Of a DNA stretch of 64,000 nt, positions 26,145 to 36,068 are shown piece after piece (the first letter of the stretch is position 1; each line of letters begins with the position of its first letter). The notes below the pieces were generated by a model. The model made no database searches and was not told the DNA's origin. It saw only the letters and a list, made by a program, of their open reading frames with translations. A program made the translations under genes and the position numbers. This DNA is from Cryobacterium levicorallinum (lineage in GTDB: Bacteria; Actinomycetota; Actinomycetes; Actinomycetales; Microbacteriaceae): the NCBI RefSeq assembly GCF_004402405.1, contig NZ_SOFE01000002.1, forward strand, positions 25,081-89,080, read 5' to 3'.

Positions 26145-26330
26145 GGTGGAGGTGCTCCTTGCTGAAATGGCCGAGTTGGCTATCCACGGTGACAATGATG
26201 GGCCGAGTTGAACGGGCATATCGTGTCATTCCCCATTGTGGGGGTGTTGGCTAGTGGTCCCCAGCATCGGTGAAGCGCAGACCAATGTCAAGCTTTTCTC
26301 ATGTATCCCAGCCGGAGCACAGGGTTCGCG

Positions 26331-27467
26331 TCAGGTACCGAGACTGGCGACCGCAGCTACCGCTGCACGAACGGATGCCGCCGCCTCGGCCGCCTCCGCC
26401 GCCGACGTGCCAGCACCCAGCGTGAACCGAACAGCGGTCAACGCCACGTCGGCCGATAGGCCCATGGCAGTGAGCACATGCGAAGGCTCGCTGCTGCCGG
26501 CCGCGCAGGCGGACCCGCTCGAACAGACGATGCCGCGCGCTTCGAGCTCGAGCAACACAGCCTCGCCGCTGGTGCCCGGAAATACGAACGATGCGGTGCC
26601 CGGCAGGCGGTCGGTCGGGTGCCCGGTGAGCCGGGCCGACGGCGTCTCGCGCAGCACCGTGCCGATGAACTCGTCGCGGAGGGCGCTGGTGCGCTGGGCA
26701 GTGAGAGCCCGTTCCTCGCCGGCCAGGCGCAGCGCCACGGCCAGGGCCACCGCACCGGCGACGTTCTCGGTGCCGCTGCGCTTGCCGCGCTCCTGGCCAC
26801 CGCCGTGCAGCAGCGGCTCGATCACGAGGCGGCCGCGCAGAAAGACGGCGCCGATGCCGGGGGGAGCACCGAGCTTGTGGCCGGAGAGGCTCAGTGCGTC
26901 CACGCCGAGGGCTTTTACGTTGAGGTCGAGCCAGCCACCGGCCTGCACCGCGTCGGTGTGAAAGGGCACACCCTGCGCGACAGCGGCCAGTTCAGCCAGG
27001 GGCTGCACGGTGCCGACCTCGTTGTTGGCGTAGTGCACCGACACGAGGGTGGTGTCGGGGCGGAGCGCGCGGGCCAGGCCGGCGGGGTCGACGCGGCCCG
27101 CAGCATCCACTGGCAGCAGGGTGATCTCAAAACCGTGCAGCCGGCGCAGGTAATCGCAGGAGTCGAGCACGGCCTCGTGTTCGATCGGAGTCGTGACGAT
27201 GTGGCGGCCGCGCGGGGCGCCGAGTGCGATCCCCTTGACGGCGAGGTTGTCGCTTTCGGTGCCGCCGCTCGTGAACGTCACCTCGCCGGGGCGGCAGTCG
27301 AGCGACCGGGCGACGCTGCGCCGCGCCTCCCGCAGCGCGGCGGCGGCCGCCTCACCGACCTGGTGGTGGCTCGACGGGTTACCGAAGCCGCTCGTGAGGT
27401 GCGGCCACATGGCCTCGAGGGCCTCGCGGCGTACCGGGGTCGTTGCGGCGTTGTCCAGGTAGATCAT
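26331..27467 (-). CDS. NifS/IscS-like cysteine desulfurase of the NAD operon
   Basis: 378 residues from ATG 27467, 4 bp after nadC. PLP-dependent class V aminotransferase: N-terminus MIYLDNAATTPVR, pyridoxal lysine in LSLSGHKLGAPPG, and the active-site cysteine loop in GIVCSSGSACAAGSSEPSHV. In several Gram-positive bacteria a dedicated NifS is encoded with nadABC and supplies sulfur to the oxygen-sensitive [4Fe-4S] cluster of quinolinate synthase NadA. Operon position supports that role here; a general IscS/SufS function is less likely but possible. Confidence 0.88.
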   Translation of the reverse strand: MIYLDNAATTPVRREALEAMWPHLTSGFGNPSSHHQVGEAAAAALREARRSVARSLDCRPGEVTFTSGGTESDNLAVKGIALGAPRGRHIVTTPIEHEAVLDSCDYLRRLHGFEITLLPVDAAGRVDPAGLARALRPDTTLVSVHYANNEVGTVQPLAELAAVAQGVPFHTDAVQAGGWLDLNVKALGVDALSLSGHKLGAPPGIGAVFLRGRLVIEPLLHGGGQERGKRSGTENVAGAVALAVALRLAGEERALTAQRTSALRDEFIGTVLRETPSARLTGHPTDRLPGTASFVFPGTSGEAVLLELEARGIVCSSGSACAAGSSEPSHVLTAMGLSADVALTAVRFTLGAGTSAAEAAEAAASVRAAVAAVASLGT

Positions 27468-27471
27468 GGGG

Positions 27472-28350
27472 TCAGAGTGCGAATCCGGCCGGCGCGCTCA
27501 CCCGAATGGCCACGTCGAGCCCGAGGTCGAGCGAGTGCACGCTGTGGGTGAGCGCACCGACCGAGATGACGTCGACACCGGATGCCGCGATGGCACGTAC
27601 CGTGTCGAGCGAGACTCCGCCGCTGGCCTCGACGATGGCCCGACCGGCGATCTGCTGAACGCCTTTCAGCAGGTCCTCCGAAGAGAAATTGTCGAGCATA
27701 ATCGTGTCGATGCCGGCCGCGAGCACGTCGTCGATCTGGTCGAGCCGGTCGACCTCCACCTCGAAGTGGGTGGTGTGCGAAAGCTTCGCCCGCACTTCAA
27801 GCAGGGCCTCGGTCAGGCCGAGCGGGCCGGCCGCGAGGATGGCGAGGTGGTTGTCCTTGGCCATCACCGTGTCGGAGAGGCTGAACCGGTGGTTGTGGCC
27901 GCCGCCATCGCGCACGGCCTGGCGCTCCAGGGCGCGCAGCCCGGGCGTGGTCTTGCGGGTGTCGACGATGCGGGCCGTGGTGCCGGCCGTCTCGGCGACG
28001 TACCGGGCGGTCAGGGTGGCGATTCCGCTCATCCGCTGCACGAAGTTCAGCCCGATGCGCTCCGCCTGCAGGATGCCGCGGGCGGGGCCGGTCACCTCGG
28101 CCAGCGTGGCGCCGGTGTCGAACGAATCGCCGTCTTGGACGAACGGACGCACCTCAATGCGCGGGTCGGTCAGGTGAAAGGCCGCCGCGAAGACGGCGGT
28201 GCCGCTGAATACGCCCGGTTCGCGCGCCTCGAGCCGGGCGGTCGCGACGGCGTCTTCAGGAATGAGCACGGCCGAAGTGAGATCGCCCCAGGGCGCGTCC
28301 TCGTCGAGGGCGGCCTGCACGACAATGTCGATGGAGTGATTGCTCAGCAT
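27472..28350 (-). CDS. nadC: Nicotinate-nucleotide pyrophosphorylase (carboxylating)
   Basis: 292 residues from ATG 28350. It converts quinolinate plus PRPP to nicotinate mononucleotide and CO2. Family motifs: RMSGIATLTARYV, TRKTTPGLRALERQAVRDGGG, HNHRFSLSDTVMAKDNHL and the C-terminal barrel segment DTIMLDNFS, ending in EASGGVSLDTVRAIAASGVD. The start codon lies inside the nadB 3' end (7 bp overlap), indicating coupling. Third enzyme gene of the nrtR-nadA-nadB-nadC-nifS operon. Confidence 0.95.
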   Translation of the reverse strand: MLSNHSIDIVVQAALDEDAPWGDLTSAVLIPEDAVATARLEAREPGVFSGTAVFAAAFHLTDPRIEVRPFVQDGDSFDTGATLAEVTGPARGILQAERIGLNFVQRMSGIATLTARYVAETAGTTARIVDTRKTTPGLRALERQAVRDGGGHNHRFSLSDTVMAKDNHLAILAAGPLGLTEALLEVRAKLSHTTHFEVEVDRLDQIDDVLAAGIDTIMLDNFSSEDLLKGVQQIAGRAIVEASGGVSLDTVRAIAASGVDVISVGALTHSVHSLDLGLDVAIRVSAPAGFAL

Positions 28351-30014
28351 GCGATAGCCTCCTTGGCCGGAATGAGTGAGCGGGATTGCGAGTAAGACCT
28401 GGCGAGTTCGGGCCGGGTGTCGGTGAAGTCGGAGCGGTAGTGCGCGCCGCGCGACTCCTCGCGGGCCCGGGCTGCGCTCACGAGTAGGCGGGCCAGGTCG
28501 AGCAGGTTGCGGTCCTCGAGGGCGGCGACGTCGGGGCTGGTCGCTGGCGGCGAGACCCACTGGGTGAGGCTGTGAGCGGCGTGCCTGAGGCCGACGCCGG
28601 AGCGGTGTACTCCGGCAGAGTCCCAAAGGAGCTGCTGCAACGTTTGGCGGTTGACCAGCGTGCCGAGACCGGCCGGCGGTGTTCTCGTGGCGGTCTCGGC
28701 AGGCTCGACCAGCGAGGGGGAACTACCCGCAGGTTGGCTCGCGTTGGCCGGGTCGAACAGCGGGTGGGGGAGGTATTCAGAGCGGGTCGCGTTGGCGAAG
28801 CTGGGGGAGAGAACTGCGAATGGGGACAGCGTCGTGCTCGCCCGCCAGGGCTCGCCGAGCGCGCGAACGGCTCGGTCCGCGAACACGGCCGCCTCGAGCA
28901 GGGAGTTGGAAGCGAGCCGGTTGGCGCCGTGCGCCCCGGTGCGGGCGACCTCGCCGACGGCGAAGAGGCCGGGCAGGCTGGTGCGACCCCAGGCATCCGT
29001 TTCCACGCCGCCCATCCAGTAGTGCGCGGCCGGGGCCACCGGAATCGGATCGACCGCCCAGTCCAAACCGGCAGCCCGGCAGGCCGCTGTGATCGTGGGA
29101 AACCGGGTTTCGAGCAGCTCGCGGCCCAGTGCGGTTGCGTCGAGCAGCACCGGCGTGCCGCCCTGCTGCTCCATCTGGCTGGCGATCGCCCGGGCGACAA
29201 CGTCGCGCGGCGCGAGCTCGGCGTCGGCGTGCTCGGCGAGCATAAAGCGATCGCCGAGTTGATCGCGCAGCACGGCGCCTTCACCGCGCACCGCCTCCGA
29301 CACGAGCGGTGTGCCGGGCACGGCGAGTGCGGTCGGGTGAAACTGGTAAAACTCCAGATCGGTAACGGATGCTCCCGCTCGCCACGCCGCCGCCACCCCG
29401 TCCCCGGTCGCGACCGAGGGATTGGTGGTATGCGTGAACAGCGCGCCGGCCCCGCCGGTGGCCAGGATCACGGCGTCAGCGGCCAGCGAAAGCTGCACGC
29501 CGTCCGGGCCGAGCACGCGGGCGCCCGTCACCCGGTCATCGTCCACGATCAGGTCGACCAGCATGGTGTGCTCCCGCACCTCGATCGTGGCGCGGCGTTG
29601 CACGGTCGCCACGAGCGCTGCCTCGACCGCGGCGCCGGTGGCGTCACCGCCGGCGTGCACGACGCGGGAGCGGGAGTGGGCGGCTTCGAGGCCGCGGGCC
29701 ACGCCGGATTCATCCCGGTCGAAGTCCACGCCGAATCGAATCAGGTCGCGCACCCGCGCCGGACCCTCCTCACAGAGCACGCGCACGGCCGCCGGGTCGC
29801 ACAGACCGGCGCCGGCGCGCAGCGTGTCGACCACGTGGGTGTCCACCGAGTCGTCGCGAAACAGGGCGGCGGCGATTCCGCCCTGGGCATAGCGGGTATT
29901 ACTTTCGGGCAGTACCGACTTGGTGACCAGCACCACCTGGTGGCCGGCATCCGCTGCCCGCACTGCGGCCAGCAGGCCGCCGAGGCCGCTGCCGATCACG
30001 AGGATCGCGGCCAT
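28344..30014 (-). CDS. nadB: L-aspartate oxidase
   Basis: 556 residues from ATG 30014, 1 bp after the nadA stop. It oxidises L-aspartate to iminoaspartate for NadA. FAD-binding GSGLGGLLAAVRAADAGH at the N-terminus, then YAQGGIAAAL, ARGLEAAHSRSRVVHAGGDATG, substrate region EFYQFHPTAL and HYWMGGVETDAWGRTSLPGL. Between the catalytic part and the C-terminal helical domain there is an unusual Pro/Ser/Ala-rich segment (SLVEPAETATRTPPAG) that coincides with a copy of a dispersed repeat, suggesting that a REP-like element has been absorbed in frame. Confidence 0.95.
   Translation of the reverse strand: MAAILVIGSGLGGLLAAVRAADAGHQVVLVTKSVLPESNTRYAQGGIAAALFRDDSVDTHVVDTLRAGAGLCDPAAVRVLCEEGPARVRDLIRFGVDFDRDESGVARGLEAAHSRSRVVHAGGDATGAAVEAALVATVQRRATIEVREHTMLVDLIVDDDRVTGARVLGPDGVQLSLAADAVILATGGAGALFTHTTNPSVATGDGVAAAWRAGASVTDLEFYQFHPTALAVPGTPLVSEAVRGEGAVLRDQLGDRFMLAEHADAELAPRDVVARAIASQMEQQGGTPVLLDATALGRELLETRFPTITAACRAAGLDWAVDPIPVAPAAHYWMGGVETDAWGRTSLPGLFAVGEVARTGAHGANRLASNSLLEAAVFADRAVRALGEPWRASTTLSPFAVLSPSFANATRSEYLPHPLFDPANASQPAGSSPSLVEPAETATRTPPAGLGTLVNRQTLQQLLWDSAGVHRSGVGLRHAAHSLTQWVSPPATSPDVAALEDRNLLDLARLLVSAARAREESRGAHYRSDFTDTRPELARSYSQSRSLIPAKEAIAC
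28694..28709. repeat. Dispersed REP-like element, copy 3, inside nadB
   Basis: TCTCGGCAGGCTCGAC differs by one base from the intergenic copy at 14042. Read on the nadB strand it encodes VEPAET. The surrounding residues form a low-complexity insertion in an otherwise conserved enzyme. Confidence 0.5.
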
Positions 30015-30015
30015 G

Positions 30016-31359
30016 TCAGGCGCCGACCAGGTGCGAGTCCGACAAAGCAGTGGGCGCAATGGATGCCGGCGGTCGGGCCGCCAGCATCCGCTCAAGGGCG
30101 ACGCGCGCGTGTACAGCGACATCGGCCGACACCGTGATCTGGTTGAGGACCTGGCTCGGCGCCTCACCGCCCCCGACGAGCGCCTCGAGCACCCAGGCCA
30201 GGTAGCCGGCGTGGATGCGGTACATGGTCGAGCAGGGGCAGATCACCGGGTCGAGGCAGAATATCTTGTGCTCGGGGTGCTGGGCGGCGAGCCGGTTCAC
30301 GAGGTTGATCTCGGTGCCGATGGCGAAGGTTGTACCGGCCGGAGCTGCGGCGATGGCCTTGGCTATAAAATCGGTGGATCCGGCCGAGTCGGCGGCGTCG
30401 ACGACCGCCATCGGGCATTCCGGGTGCACCAAAACCCGCACGCCGGGGTGCTCGGCGCGAGCGGCGTCGATCTGCGGCACGGTGAAGCGGCGGTGCACGC
30501 TGCAGAAACCGTGCCAGAGCACGACGCGGGCGGTGTCGAGTTGCTCGGCCGTGTTGCCGCCGAGCGGCTTGGTCGGGTTCCACATCGGCATTTGGTCGAG
30601 CGGCACCCCCATCGCCTTGGCGGTGTTGCGGCCGAGGTGCTGGTCGGGGAAGAACAATACGCGCTGGCCGCGTTCGAAGGCCCACTCGAGCACGGCCTTG
30701 GCGTTTGAGGAGGTGCAGACGATGCCGCCGTGCTCGCCGCAGAAGCCCTTGAGCGCGGCGGAGGAATTCATGTAGGTGACCGGAATTACCGGAACCCGGC
30801 CGGAGGCATCCGCTTCGGTGCCGTAGAGGTCTTCGAGCTGTTCCCAACACTCGGTGACCGAGTCGATGTCGGCCATGTCGGCCATCGAGCAGCCGGCGGC
30901 GAGGTTCGGCAGAATGACGGCCTGATCGGGCCCGGAGAGCAGGTCGGCGGTTTCGGCCATGAAGTGCACGCCGAGAAACACGATCGCGGCGGCGTCGGGG
31001 CGGCTTTGGGTGGCCTGGGCGAGCTGAAAGCTGTCGCCGACGAAATCGGCGTGCCGCAGCACCTCATCGCGCTGGTAGAAGTGTCCGAGAATGACGACCG
31101 AGTCGCCGAGCACGTTCTTGGCCTCGACGATGCGGGCGCTGAGTTCCTCCGGCGAGGCAGTGCGGTAACGCTCGGGCAGTGCGCCCTGGCGGGGAGAGCC
31201 GGCCGGAATAACGTCACCCATCGACGATCCGGGGCCGTAGCCCGGGGCTCGGGTGTCGAATTCCCACGGATCTGTTGCCAGGTCGGGGCTGCACGTGCTG
31301 CCGGCGGCTTTGCCGGTGCCGATGAGACGAATGGTGGTCTCGACCGAGGGAATAGTCAT
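30016..31359 (-). CDS. nadA: Quinolinate synthase
   Basis: 447 residues. Start ATG 31359 follows AGGAG; a longer frame to 31479 is discarded because it lacks a site and family similarity. It condenses iminoaspartate with dihydroxyacetone phosphate using a [4Fe-4S] cluster. Visible motifs: ILGHFYQRDEVLRHADFVGD, FMAETADLLSG, NLAAGCSMADM (cluster Cys), TYMNSSAALKGF, CTSSNA, VLVHPECPMAV (cluster Cys), INLVNRLAAQHPEHKIFCL and DPVICPCSTMYRI (cluster Cys region). Second gene of the NrtR-controlled operon, 40 bp after nrtR. Confidence 0.95.
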   Translation of the reverse strand: MTIPSVETTIRLIGTGKAAGSTCSPDLATDPWEFDTRAPGYGPGSSMGDVIPAGSPRQGALPERYRTASPEELSARIVEAKNVLGDSVVILGHFYQRDEVLRHADFVGDSFQLAQATQSRPDAAAIVFLGVHFMAETADLLSGPDQAVILPNLAAGCSMADMADIDSVTECWEQLEDLYGTEADASGRVPVIPVTYMNSSAALKGFCGEHGGIVCTSSNAKAVLEWAFERGQRVLFFPDQHLGRNTAKAMGVPLDQMPMWNPTKPLGGNTAEQLDTARVVLWHGFCSVHRRFTVPQIDAARAEHPGVRVLVHPECPMAVVDAADSAGSTDFIAKAIAAAPAGTTFAIGTEINLVNRLAAQHPEHKIFCLDPVICPCSTMYRIHAGYLAWVLEALVGGGEAPSQVLNQITVSADVAVHARVALERMLAARPPASIAPTALSDSHLVGA

Positions 31360-31399
31360 GGTCGTGCTCCTAGGAAAGTGATGGGAAGTGAGAAGGAGG

Positions 31400-32164
31400 T
31401 TAGAGCGTCGGCCCCGGCGGGTCGTGCTCGCTGGCGCGACCGTCATAGCGGTAGAGCCGCGCCGGTCGATGGCGGGCACCGGCCACGTGCTGATCGGTGC
31501 TGATCAGGGTGCCGCTCGACTCCATCGATCGCCGAAAATTGGCCGGGTCGAGTGCTTTCTGCAGCACGGCCTCGTGTACCTCGCGCAACTGGGCGAGGGT
31601 GAACGTGTCACCGAGAAAGGCGTGGGCGATGCGGGCGTATTCGACCTTGGTGCGCAGCCGCCAGAGCGCGTATTCCACGATGCGGTTGTGGTCAAACGCC
31701 AGCGGCGGCAGTTGGTCGGCCGCAAACCAGCGCACGTTTTCACCAACGGATGCCCGTTCCGCGACCTCAGAGCGCACCAGCGCCCAGTACACGACGGAGA
31801 CCACGCGCAGCCCGGGGGAGCGGTCGATATCGCCGAAGGTATAAAGCTGCTCGAGGTAGCGCGGCGACAGCTCAGTGGTCTCGCGCAGGGTGCGGGCTGC
31901 GGCTGCGGCAAGTTCTTCGTCGGCCGGCAGCCATCCGCCCGGCAGCGCCCAGAGGTCTCGGTGAGGGTCGCGGGTGCGCCGAACGAGGGGCAGCCACAGG
32001 GTCTTGAGCCCGGACTCGTCGTCGGGGCGCAGGGCGAAGATCACGGTCGACACGGCCAGGCTTGAACCCGCAGCGACTGACCCCGCAGCGCTCGCCCGGG
32101 CGTCTCCGACGGCGAGCGGGCTCTGCTGCGCGATCGGGGGTGTCTGTACGGAATGTTCCAGCAC
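31400..32164 (-). CDS. nrtR: NrtR-type NAD transcriptional repressor (degenerate Nudix plus winged helix)
   Basis: 254 residues from GTG 32164. The N-terminal Nudix-fold domain has a corrupted catalytic box: around GGWLPADEELAAAAARTLRE the consensus REUxEE is RTLRETTE, so hydrolysis is unlikely. A C-terminal winged helix follows (FTLAQLREVHEAVLQ, ALDPANFRRSM), the layout of NrtR repressors that sense ADP-ribose or related NAD-derived ligands. It is the first gene of the operon with nadA, nadB, nadC and the NifS-like gene, and two inverted repeats lie just upstream of its start, indicating autoregulation. Confidence 0.9.
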   Translation of the reverse strand: MLEHSVQTPPIAQQSPLAVGDARASAAGSVAAGSSLAVSTVIFALRPDDESGLKTLWLPLVRRTRDPHRDLWALPGGWLPADEELAAAAARTLRETTELSPRYLEQLYTFGDIDRSPGLRVVSVVYWALVRSEVAERASVGENVRWFAADQLPPLAFDHNRIVEYALWRLRTKVEYARIAHAFLGDTFTLAQLREVHEAVLQKALDPANFRRSMESSGTLISTDQHVAGARHRPARLYRYDGRASEHDPPGPTL

Positions 32165-32186
32165 GGGGATCCAGTCGTAAAGGTCT

Positions 32187-32229
32187 AGTTGACTCTAACT
32201 GCTGGATCCATCATATAGTCAAACTGACT
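32187..32229. promoter_or_regulatory. Candidate NrtR operator: two inverted repeats
   Basis: AGTCA-AAC-TGACT (32217-32229) is a perfect 5 bp inverted repeat with 3 bp spacer; AGTT-GACTCT-AACT (32187-32200) is a second, looser one 23 bp from the nrtR start. The two centres are 29-30 bp apart, roughly three helical turns, compatible with cooperative binding. NrtR family operators carry similar AGTC/GACT half-sites. Confidence 0.65.
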
Positions 32230-32339
32230 CAAACACCCGAATGTGACGAAAACCCGTCGTTGTCCGGCTGGCGCAACTCATCCACGGCGGTCGTCCGTTG
32301 TTGTTGCGCACACAGGTCCGCAACGAAATTCGTTGGGAG

Positions 32340-33107
<768 letters not shown>

Positions 33108-33111
33108 TGGC

Positions 33112-34680
33112 TTACCTCGTCATTTCAATAATGATGGTGCGGTTGACCAGCGTCGTCTCGGCGACGCGGAATCCTTGCAGTTGCAGCGTGCGGACATCCG
33201 TTTCATGTCGCCAGTCCGCACTCCCCGAGTATTGCAGCAGCCAGACCGTGTTGAGGTTCGCTACGGCCGGAAGCGCGTCGGGCAGTGGGGCTACTTCGTC
33301 CCAGAGCCAGGCCGTGTCGCTGTAGGCACGGGTCAATGTCACGTCGTGCAGGCCGGCGAACGCCTCGGGGTAGAGGTGCATGGCCAGCCGCGGAATGCGC
33401 GACGGGCGCACGCTCTGGTCGAAGACGACGCCGTCGCCGGGCAGCGCCTCGGCGGCCAGCACGGCCGCCGCCTGACGCCAGTCGCTGCCCTCGTTCTTGC
33501 CGAATTCACCGCGTTGCACGGTGTAGGCGGGCACGATGGTGGCCACGAGCAGGGCAACGCTTGCGGCGCGCAGCCAATTATTGGCCAGAGCGGCCAGCCC
33601 CACGGCGATCACGATGGCCACCGCCGGGGCGCAGATCGACAGGTAGCGCGTCGAGTACATGGGGGTGACTAACTCGTTGCCGATCAAGAGGATGCCGCTC
33701 GGCAGCAGCATCCAGGCCAGGAAAATGCTCAGCGCACCGCGGCTGGGCAGACCAGCCTGATATTGCGTGCCGCGGAGCCGAAAAAATACGGCCATTACGG
33801 CCACGATAATGAGCGCCCAGGCCATGATCGCGACCGGAACGGTGTCGAACCACTGCATGACCGCGGCTTCAGAGACGGTGACCCTTGGGCGGCGGCCGAT
33901 GAACGCGATCTGCTCCCGCTGGGCTGAGCCCGCGAGCAGAATGGGCAGGGCCAGCAGCAGCCCGAGCAGGCTTGCCCCCAGCCAGAGTGCCAGGCTCCAC
34001 CAGAGTCGGGCAGTGGGTCGGCGAAGCGGATGCCGGCGGGCCAGCGCCACGACCGCCACGGCATGTACCGGAAGCAGCAGGGCCAGGTAAAGGAAGACGT
34101 ATATTCCCAATGCGAGCAGCAGGGAGTAGCCACCCCACAGGGCGATCTGCCGTCGGCGACTCGCGGTGCGGCTGCGCACCGCGAGCACCAGCAGCACGGT
34201 CAGCCACACGGCGATCGCCGTCGCGATCGCCGTCGATCGCGCCTCAGACCCCATGTAGGTCACTCGGGGCAGCACAGCGAAGATCAGGCCGGCGCCGATC
34301 GCGGCCGGGCGGGAGATGAATTTTTCGGCCAGAACGACGGTGCCGGCGGCGGCAGCGCCGATCGCGATCGCGCTCGGCAGCCGGGTGGAGAACTCGGAGG
34401 CGCCGAACAGGTCAATCCAGCCGTGCAGAAACAGGTAGTAGGCGCCGTGCACCGCATCGATGTTGCCGAGCATTAGGAACAGTGAGGGCAGTGAGCGCTC
34501 GGCGGACATCACACTGGCCGCTTCATCGCCCCAGTACGACGGCTGCCAGGACCAGGCGACCGACACGATGAAGGCGACGAGACCCACGAGAAAGGCTGAC
34601 CATCCGGTTGACCGGAGGGTGAAATCGGGTCGGGCCAGCGCGCGAGAAGCCAAGGGATGAGGCGCGATAGCGGAGGTCAC
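33112..34680 (-). CDS. GT-C (GT39-like) polytopic mannosyl/glycosyltransferase
   Basis: 522 residues from GTG 34680. About ten hydrophobic helices and, in the first outer loop, YWGDEAAS, the acidic motif characteristic of polyprenyl-phosphate-sugar dependent GT-C enzymes. The C-terminal 120 residues form a soluble outer domain. The downstream gene, 4 bp away, makes polyprenyl-phosphate-mannose, so this enzyme probably adds mannose to an envelope acceptor; acceptor not predictable. Confidence 0.82.
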   Translation of the reverse strand: MTSAIAPHPLASRALARPDFTLRSTGWSAFLVGLVAFIVSVAWSWQPSYWGDEAASVMSAERSLPSLFLMLGNIDAVHGAYYLFLHGWIDLFGASEFSTRLPSAIAIGAAAAGTVVLAEKFISRPAAIGAGLIFAVLPRVTYMGSEARSTAIATAIAVWLTVLLVLAVRSRTASRRRQIALWGGYSLLLALGIYVFLYLALLLPVHAVAVVALARRHPLRRPTARLWWSLALWLGASLLGLLLALPILLAGSAQREQIAFIGRRPRVTVSEAAVMQWFDTVPVAIMAWALIIVAVMAVFFRLRGTQYQAGLPSRGALSIFLAWMLLPSGILLIGNELVTPMYSTRYLSICAPAVAIVIAVGLAALANNWLRAASVALLVATIVPAYTVQRGEFGKNEGSDWRQAAAVLAAEALPGDGVVFDQSVRPSRIPRLAMHLYPEAFAGLHDVTLTRAYSDTAWLWDEVAPLPDALPAVANLNTVWLLQYSGSADWRHETDVRTLQLQGFRVAETTLVNRTIIIEMTR

Positions 34681-34796
34681 CCGGTCAACCTACCCAGCCA
34701 TTGTTAACGGTAGCCATCGAAACGCCCCGAATTTGCTGCAAAGACCAATCCGTTTGCCCCACGGTGTCGGCATCGGCTGCCAGCTAGGCTTTCGCC

Positions 34797-35627
34797 ATGA
34801 GCCCAACAGCGCAGCCAGACCAGCCAGCCGCGGTGGGCGTTGCCGTCGCCCAGTTCGCGCCGGGGACCGATAAAGCGCAGAACCGGGCCGTGATTCGCCA
34901 GCTGGCCACGACCGCAGCCCGGCGTGGTGCCCACCTGGTCGTGTTCCCGGAGTACTCGGCCTTCTTCGAGCCCAAACTCGGGCCGGCCTTCGTGGCCGCC
35001 GCGGAGCCGCTCGATGGCCCGTTCAAGACGGCGCTCGCCGCGCTCGCAGCCGAGCTGGGCATCCACATTGTGGCCGGCATGCTCGAGACAACGCAGGACC
35101 CGGCCCGGTTTTCGAACACCCTCGTCGCCGTCGATCCGACCGGATGCCTCGTCGCGAGCTATCGCAAACTGCACCTCTACGACGCCTTCGGCGATCGCGA
35201 ATCCGACTGGGTGTTGCCGGGGGACATCGACGATCCCGAGATCTTCGAGGTCGGTGGACTGCGGGTGGGCCTGCAGACCTGTTACGACGTTCGCTTTCCC
35301 GAAGTAACCCGTCGCCTCGTCGATGCCGGAGCGACCCTGGTGCTGGTGCCGGCCGAGTGGGTGCGCGGTCCCCTCAAGGAGCACCATTGGCGCACGCTGC
35401 TGACGGCCCGGGCGCTCGAGAACACCGTGTTCGTGGCCGCCGCCGATCACACGCCGCCGATCGGCGTGGGTACGAGCATGATCATCGACCCGATGGGCGT
35501 CGCGTTGGTGAGTCTTGGTGAGGCAGCGGATGTCGCGATCGCCTTTCTGGAACCGGCCCGCGTTGCAACGGTGCGCGCGATCAACCCGGCCCTGGCGCTG
35601 CGCCGGTTCGCCGTCGTGCCGCGCTGA
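34797..35627 (+). CDS. Nitrilase-superfamily C-N hydrolase (Nit1/Nit2-type amidase)
   Basis: 276 residues from ATG 34797. The catalytic Glu-Lys-Cys triad is visible: VVFPEYSAFF (Glu), YRKLHLYDAFGD (Lys) and LQTCYDVRFPE (Cys). The CYDVRFPE context is typical of omega-amidase / deaminated glutathione amidase and related repair enzymes rather than true nitrilases. Cytoplasmic. It is divergent from the GT-C gene and stands alone. Confidence 0.88.
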   Translation: MSPTAQPDQPAAVGVAVAQFAPGTDKAQNRAVIRQLATTAARRGAHLVVFPEYSAFFEPKLGPAFVAAAEPLDGPFKTALAALAAELGIHIVAGMLETTQDPARFSNTLVAVDPTGCLVASYRKLHLYDAFGDRESDWVLPGDIDDPEIFEVGGLRVGLQTCYDVRFPEVTRRLVDAGATLVLVPAEWVRGPLKEHHWRTLLTARALENTVFVAAADHTPPIGVGTSMIIDPMGVALVSLGEAADVAIAFLEPARVATVRAINPALALRRFAVVPR

Positions 35628-35647
35628 TTCTGACGGCGCTGACCCGG

Positions 35648-36040
35648 CTAGCGTTCGCTGACGCTCGCCTTGGTCGCGCGGGTCTGGGCGGCCGCCCGAA
35701 TGCCGATGGCCGGTTCAATTTTGGGTGTGTGGGTGGCGTCGACGGCCGCACTCTCTTCGGCGGTCACGACGAGCCCCTGGGAACTGTTCGCCGAACGGCT
35801 GAGTTGAGCGACCCAGTTCGGATTGATGGTCGGGGCGTGGTCACCGGCGAACTTGAAATAGAGCGGAATTGCCGGGTTCAGCCAGGCCGAACTCCGCCCG
35901 TCGCCGATCACGGTGGTATCGCGCCAGGAGAGCAGAAAACTCTCACCGTGGCGCAGTTTCTGAACGATCACGAGTTGCAGATGTGCCAACATTCGGTCTT
36001 CGAATTCTACGACGACTCGATCATATGTAAGCGAGCCCAT
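35648..36040 (-). CDS. DUF7882-type small protein
   Basis: 130 residues from ATG 36040. It resembles the short Microbacteriaceae family with MGxLxYD start, DRMLAHLQLVIVQKLR, ESFLLSWRD and AWLNPAIPLYFKF. Neighbouring members are often annotated as DNA ligase-associated, without evidence. The C-terminal 30 residues are Ala/Thr-rich. Function unknown; useful mainly as a lineage marker. Confidence 0.75.
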   Translation of the reverse strand: MGSLTYDRVVVEFEDRMLAHLQLVIVQKLRHGESFLLSWRDTTVIGDGRSSAWLNPAIPLYFKFAGDHAPTINPNWVAQLSRSANSSQGLVVTAEESAAVDATHTPKIEPAIGIRAAAQTRATKASVSER

Positions 36041-36052
36041 GAGTGCTACTTT

Positions 36053-36068
36053 CGGTCGGTCGGTCGGT
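36053..36068. repeat. Tandem tetramer (CGGT)x4
   Basis: Four exact CGGT units lie in the 184 bp gap between the DUF7882 gene and the alpha/beta hydrolase gene, 13 bp upstream of the DUF7882 start codon, where length changes could affect its translation or transcription. Confidence 0.7.

Noticed and set aside
30731..31503. Plus-strand frames opposite nadA
   Set aside because: nadA has conserved cluster cysteines and a proper start; these are shadows.
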